Part shown: in pieces, positions 63,115 through 64,000 of the stretch
How the letters are laid out: every line of letters starts with the position of its first letter
Position numbering within the stretch: position 1 is the first letter of the stretch
The notes under the pieces: model-generated
What the model was told of the DNA's origin: nothing
Databases searched by the model: none
Seen by the model: only the letters and a program-made list of their open reading frames with translations
Made by a program: the position numbers and the translations under genes
From: Chimaeribacter coloradensis
Lineage (GTDB): Bacteria > Pseudomonadota > Gammaproteobacteria > Enterobacterales > Enterobacteriaceae
Length of the DNA: 64,000 nt
Direction: 5' to 3'
Assembly (NCBI RefSeq): GCF_002858715.1
Contig: NZ_PJZH01000007.1
Span: 62,001-126,000 of the forward strand

Positions 63115-63459
63115 ATGGCACAACCCGACCAGAGCAAACGCCGCCACTACACCCTTTACCTTGCCGATAACCATATCCTGGCGCGCAACAGCGACCAGCA
63201 CCTGATCGACCTCGGCCCGGTGGAGCAGCGCGACGGCGGCTACCACTACGTGCTGGATGGCGACAACAGCCAGGGCGACGCCCTGCCCAACGCCAATGCA
63301 GTGCTGGAGGACGTGGAGCGCAACCTGACTTTCCTGTTCCTCGACGGCCAGTTTACCAGCCTGCCGGACCTCAGTGAGGAGTATGGCGAGGCCGTGGAGA
63401 CCGCCCCGGCGCGGGAGATCGCGCTGGACGAGCTGGCCACCGGGCTGGACCCGGCCTGA
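63115..63459 (+). CDS. Small protein of unknown function (114 aa)
   Basis: Unrecognised. 114 residues from the ATG that follows AAGGAGCCGG; the frame is open 50 codons upstream through the paoA promoter region. The protein is acidic and soluble: HYTLYLADNHILARNSDQHLIDLGPVEQRDGGYHYVLDGDN reads as a beta-rich fold, followed by a helix (NAVLEDVERNLTFLFLDG) and an acidic C-terminal tail. No membrane segment, signal peptide or cysteine. Divergent from paoA; no functional clue from context. Confidence 0.7.
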   Translation: MAQPDQSKRRHYTLYLADNHILARNSDQHLIDLGPVEQRDGGYHYVLDGDNSQGDALPNANAVLEDVERNLTFLFLDGQFTSLPDLSEEYGEAVETAPAREIALDELATGLDPA

Positions 63460-63584
63460 TCCCCCGCCCTTACATTCCCTTACAGTTACCCGGTGGTTTT
63501 TTCGCCCGCGCTGCGTTTTATTTAACAGCTATTTAACAGACACCCGGCCCCGCGCCGGGTCTCCGCACGCTGACACAAGGCTTT

Positions 63585-63794
63585 ATGACCGCACCGCGCA
63601 AACATTTCCTGCTCAATTTCCTCTTTGCCCTTGCCCTGTTTTCGCTGGTGAACCTGACCCTGTTCAGCCACCGCCCCCACCCGCTGCTGCATGCGCTGGT
63701 CGCCGCGCTGTTTTTTGCCGCGCTGGTGGCGCTGGTGACCAGCGGCCGGGGCGCGCGGCTCTGGCAGCGGCTGAGGAAAACCGTGCGCCGTTAG
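63585..63794 (+). CDS. Small membrane protein of unknown function (69 aa)
   Basis: Basic ends flank two hydrophobic segments (FLLNFLFALALFSLVNLTLF, about 8-27, and LLHALVAALFFAALVALVTS, about 34-53). The C-terminus RLWQRLRKTVRR is strongly positive and should lie in the cytoplasm. Its stop overlaps the stop of the convergent esterase gene by two bases. No family recognised. Confidence 0.6.
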   Translation: MTAPRKHFLLNFLFALALFSLVNLTLFSHRPHPLLHALVAALFFAALVALVTSGRGARLWQRLRKTVRR

Positions 63795-64000
63795 TTCATC
63801 CTGAACTGTGTTTGCGCCTCAAGAAAATCGAGGCGCGCCGGGGCCGGTTCCGCGATCGCCTCACTGCCGTTGTTGCCGATTTGCCATATCCCCTGCCCCT
63901 GCGGGCGGTAAGGCGGCCAGGCGGCATAGCCGCTGGGGTTCGGCGCGCCGCTGCGCGCAAAGGCGAGCCAGCGTGCCATCAGCTCCCGCGACAGCGCCTG
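63791..64000 (-). CDS. Carboxylesterase family protein, C-terminal fragment at window edge
   Basis: The last 69 codons of a gene that begins beyond the right edge. The sequence SRELMARWLAFARSGAPNPSGYAAWPPY is the typical C-terminal block of type B carboxylesterases such as PnbA, and LDFLEAQTQFRMN closes the protein. The catalytic triad lies outside the window, so activity cannot be judged. Confidence 0.75.
   Translation of the reverse strand, partial: QALSRELMARWLAFARSGAPNPSGYAAWPPYRPQGQGIWQIGNNGSEAIAEPAPARLDFLEAQTQFRMN

Overview
The window is a GC-rich chromosomal segment from a member of the Enterobacterales. The evidence is gene content and order: a wza-wzb-wzc export operon divergent from a TerC/CBS protein of the YegH type, the udk-dcd-asmA operon, mrp divergent from metG, the rhaSR/rhaBA control region with E. 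coli-like CRP and RhaS sites, ansP, Aer behind a FliA-type promoter, and a type I-E CRISPR-Cas system. I cannot fix the genus. A sigma-28 promoter in front of aer suggests a motile organism. I saw no tRNA or rRNA gene, insertion sequence or prophage.

Layout. 1-13,981 (minus strand): a surface-polysaccharide operon running wza, wzb, wzc, GT2, acetyltransferase, GT4, Wzy, GT4, GT4, manC, manB, wbaP (cut by the left edge). It is preceded by a JUMPStart/ops element and a candidate RcsAB box. 15,112-25,000: yegH, a membrane acyltransferase, dcuC, asmA, dcd, udk, a PAP2 phosphatase and mrp. 25,158-35,822: metG, the rhamnose regulators rhaS and rhaR, then rhaB-rhaA-iron alcohol dehydrogenase-rhaM with no rhaD, a YqhD-type aldehyde reductase and a Nudix hydrolase. 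36,047-40,123: two adjacent genes of unknown function (968 and 386 residues). 40,203-44,061: ansP, a YgiW-type OB-fold protein and aer. 44,691-54,830: a complete type I-E CRISPR-Cas locus with an array on each side. 54,832-64,000: a PoxB-like ThDP enzyme, a RelE-type toxin-antitoxin pair coupled to a VOC protein, an XdhC protein convergent with paoC-paoB-paoA, two small unknown proteins and the tail of a carboxylesterase.

How the parts work together. The polysaccharide operon encodes an initiating sugar-phosphate transferase, GDP-mannose synthesis, four glycosyltransferases, an O-acetyltransferase, a polymerase and the Wza/Wzb/Wzc export machinery. GDP-fucose genes (gmd, fcl) are absent from it, so its product is probably not colanic acid. 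The rhamnose genes isomerise, phosphorylate and epimerise the sugar, and one encoded dehydrogenase could reduce lactaldehyde, but the aldolase step must be supplied from elsewhere. The CRISPR locus looks complete and able to acquire spacers; repeat polarity and a shared leader-proximal motif indicate that both arrays are transcribed on the minus strand.

The least explained parts are the two-gene unit at 36,047-40,123, the mirror-image loop dinucleotides of the two CRISPR repeats, and the missing rhaD.
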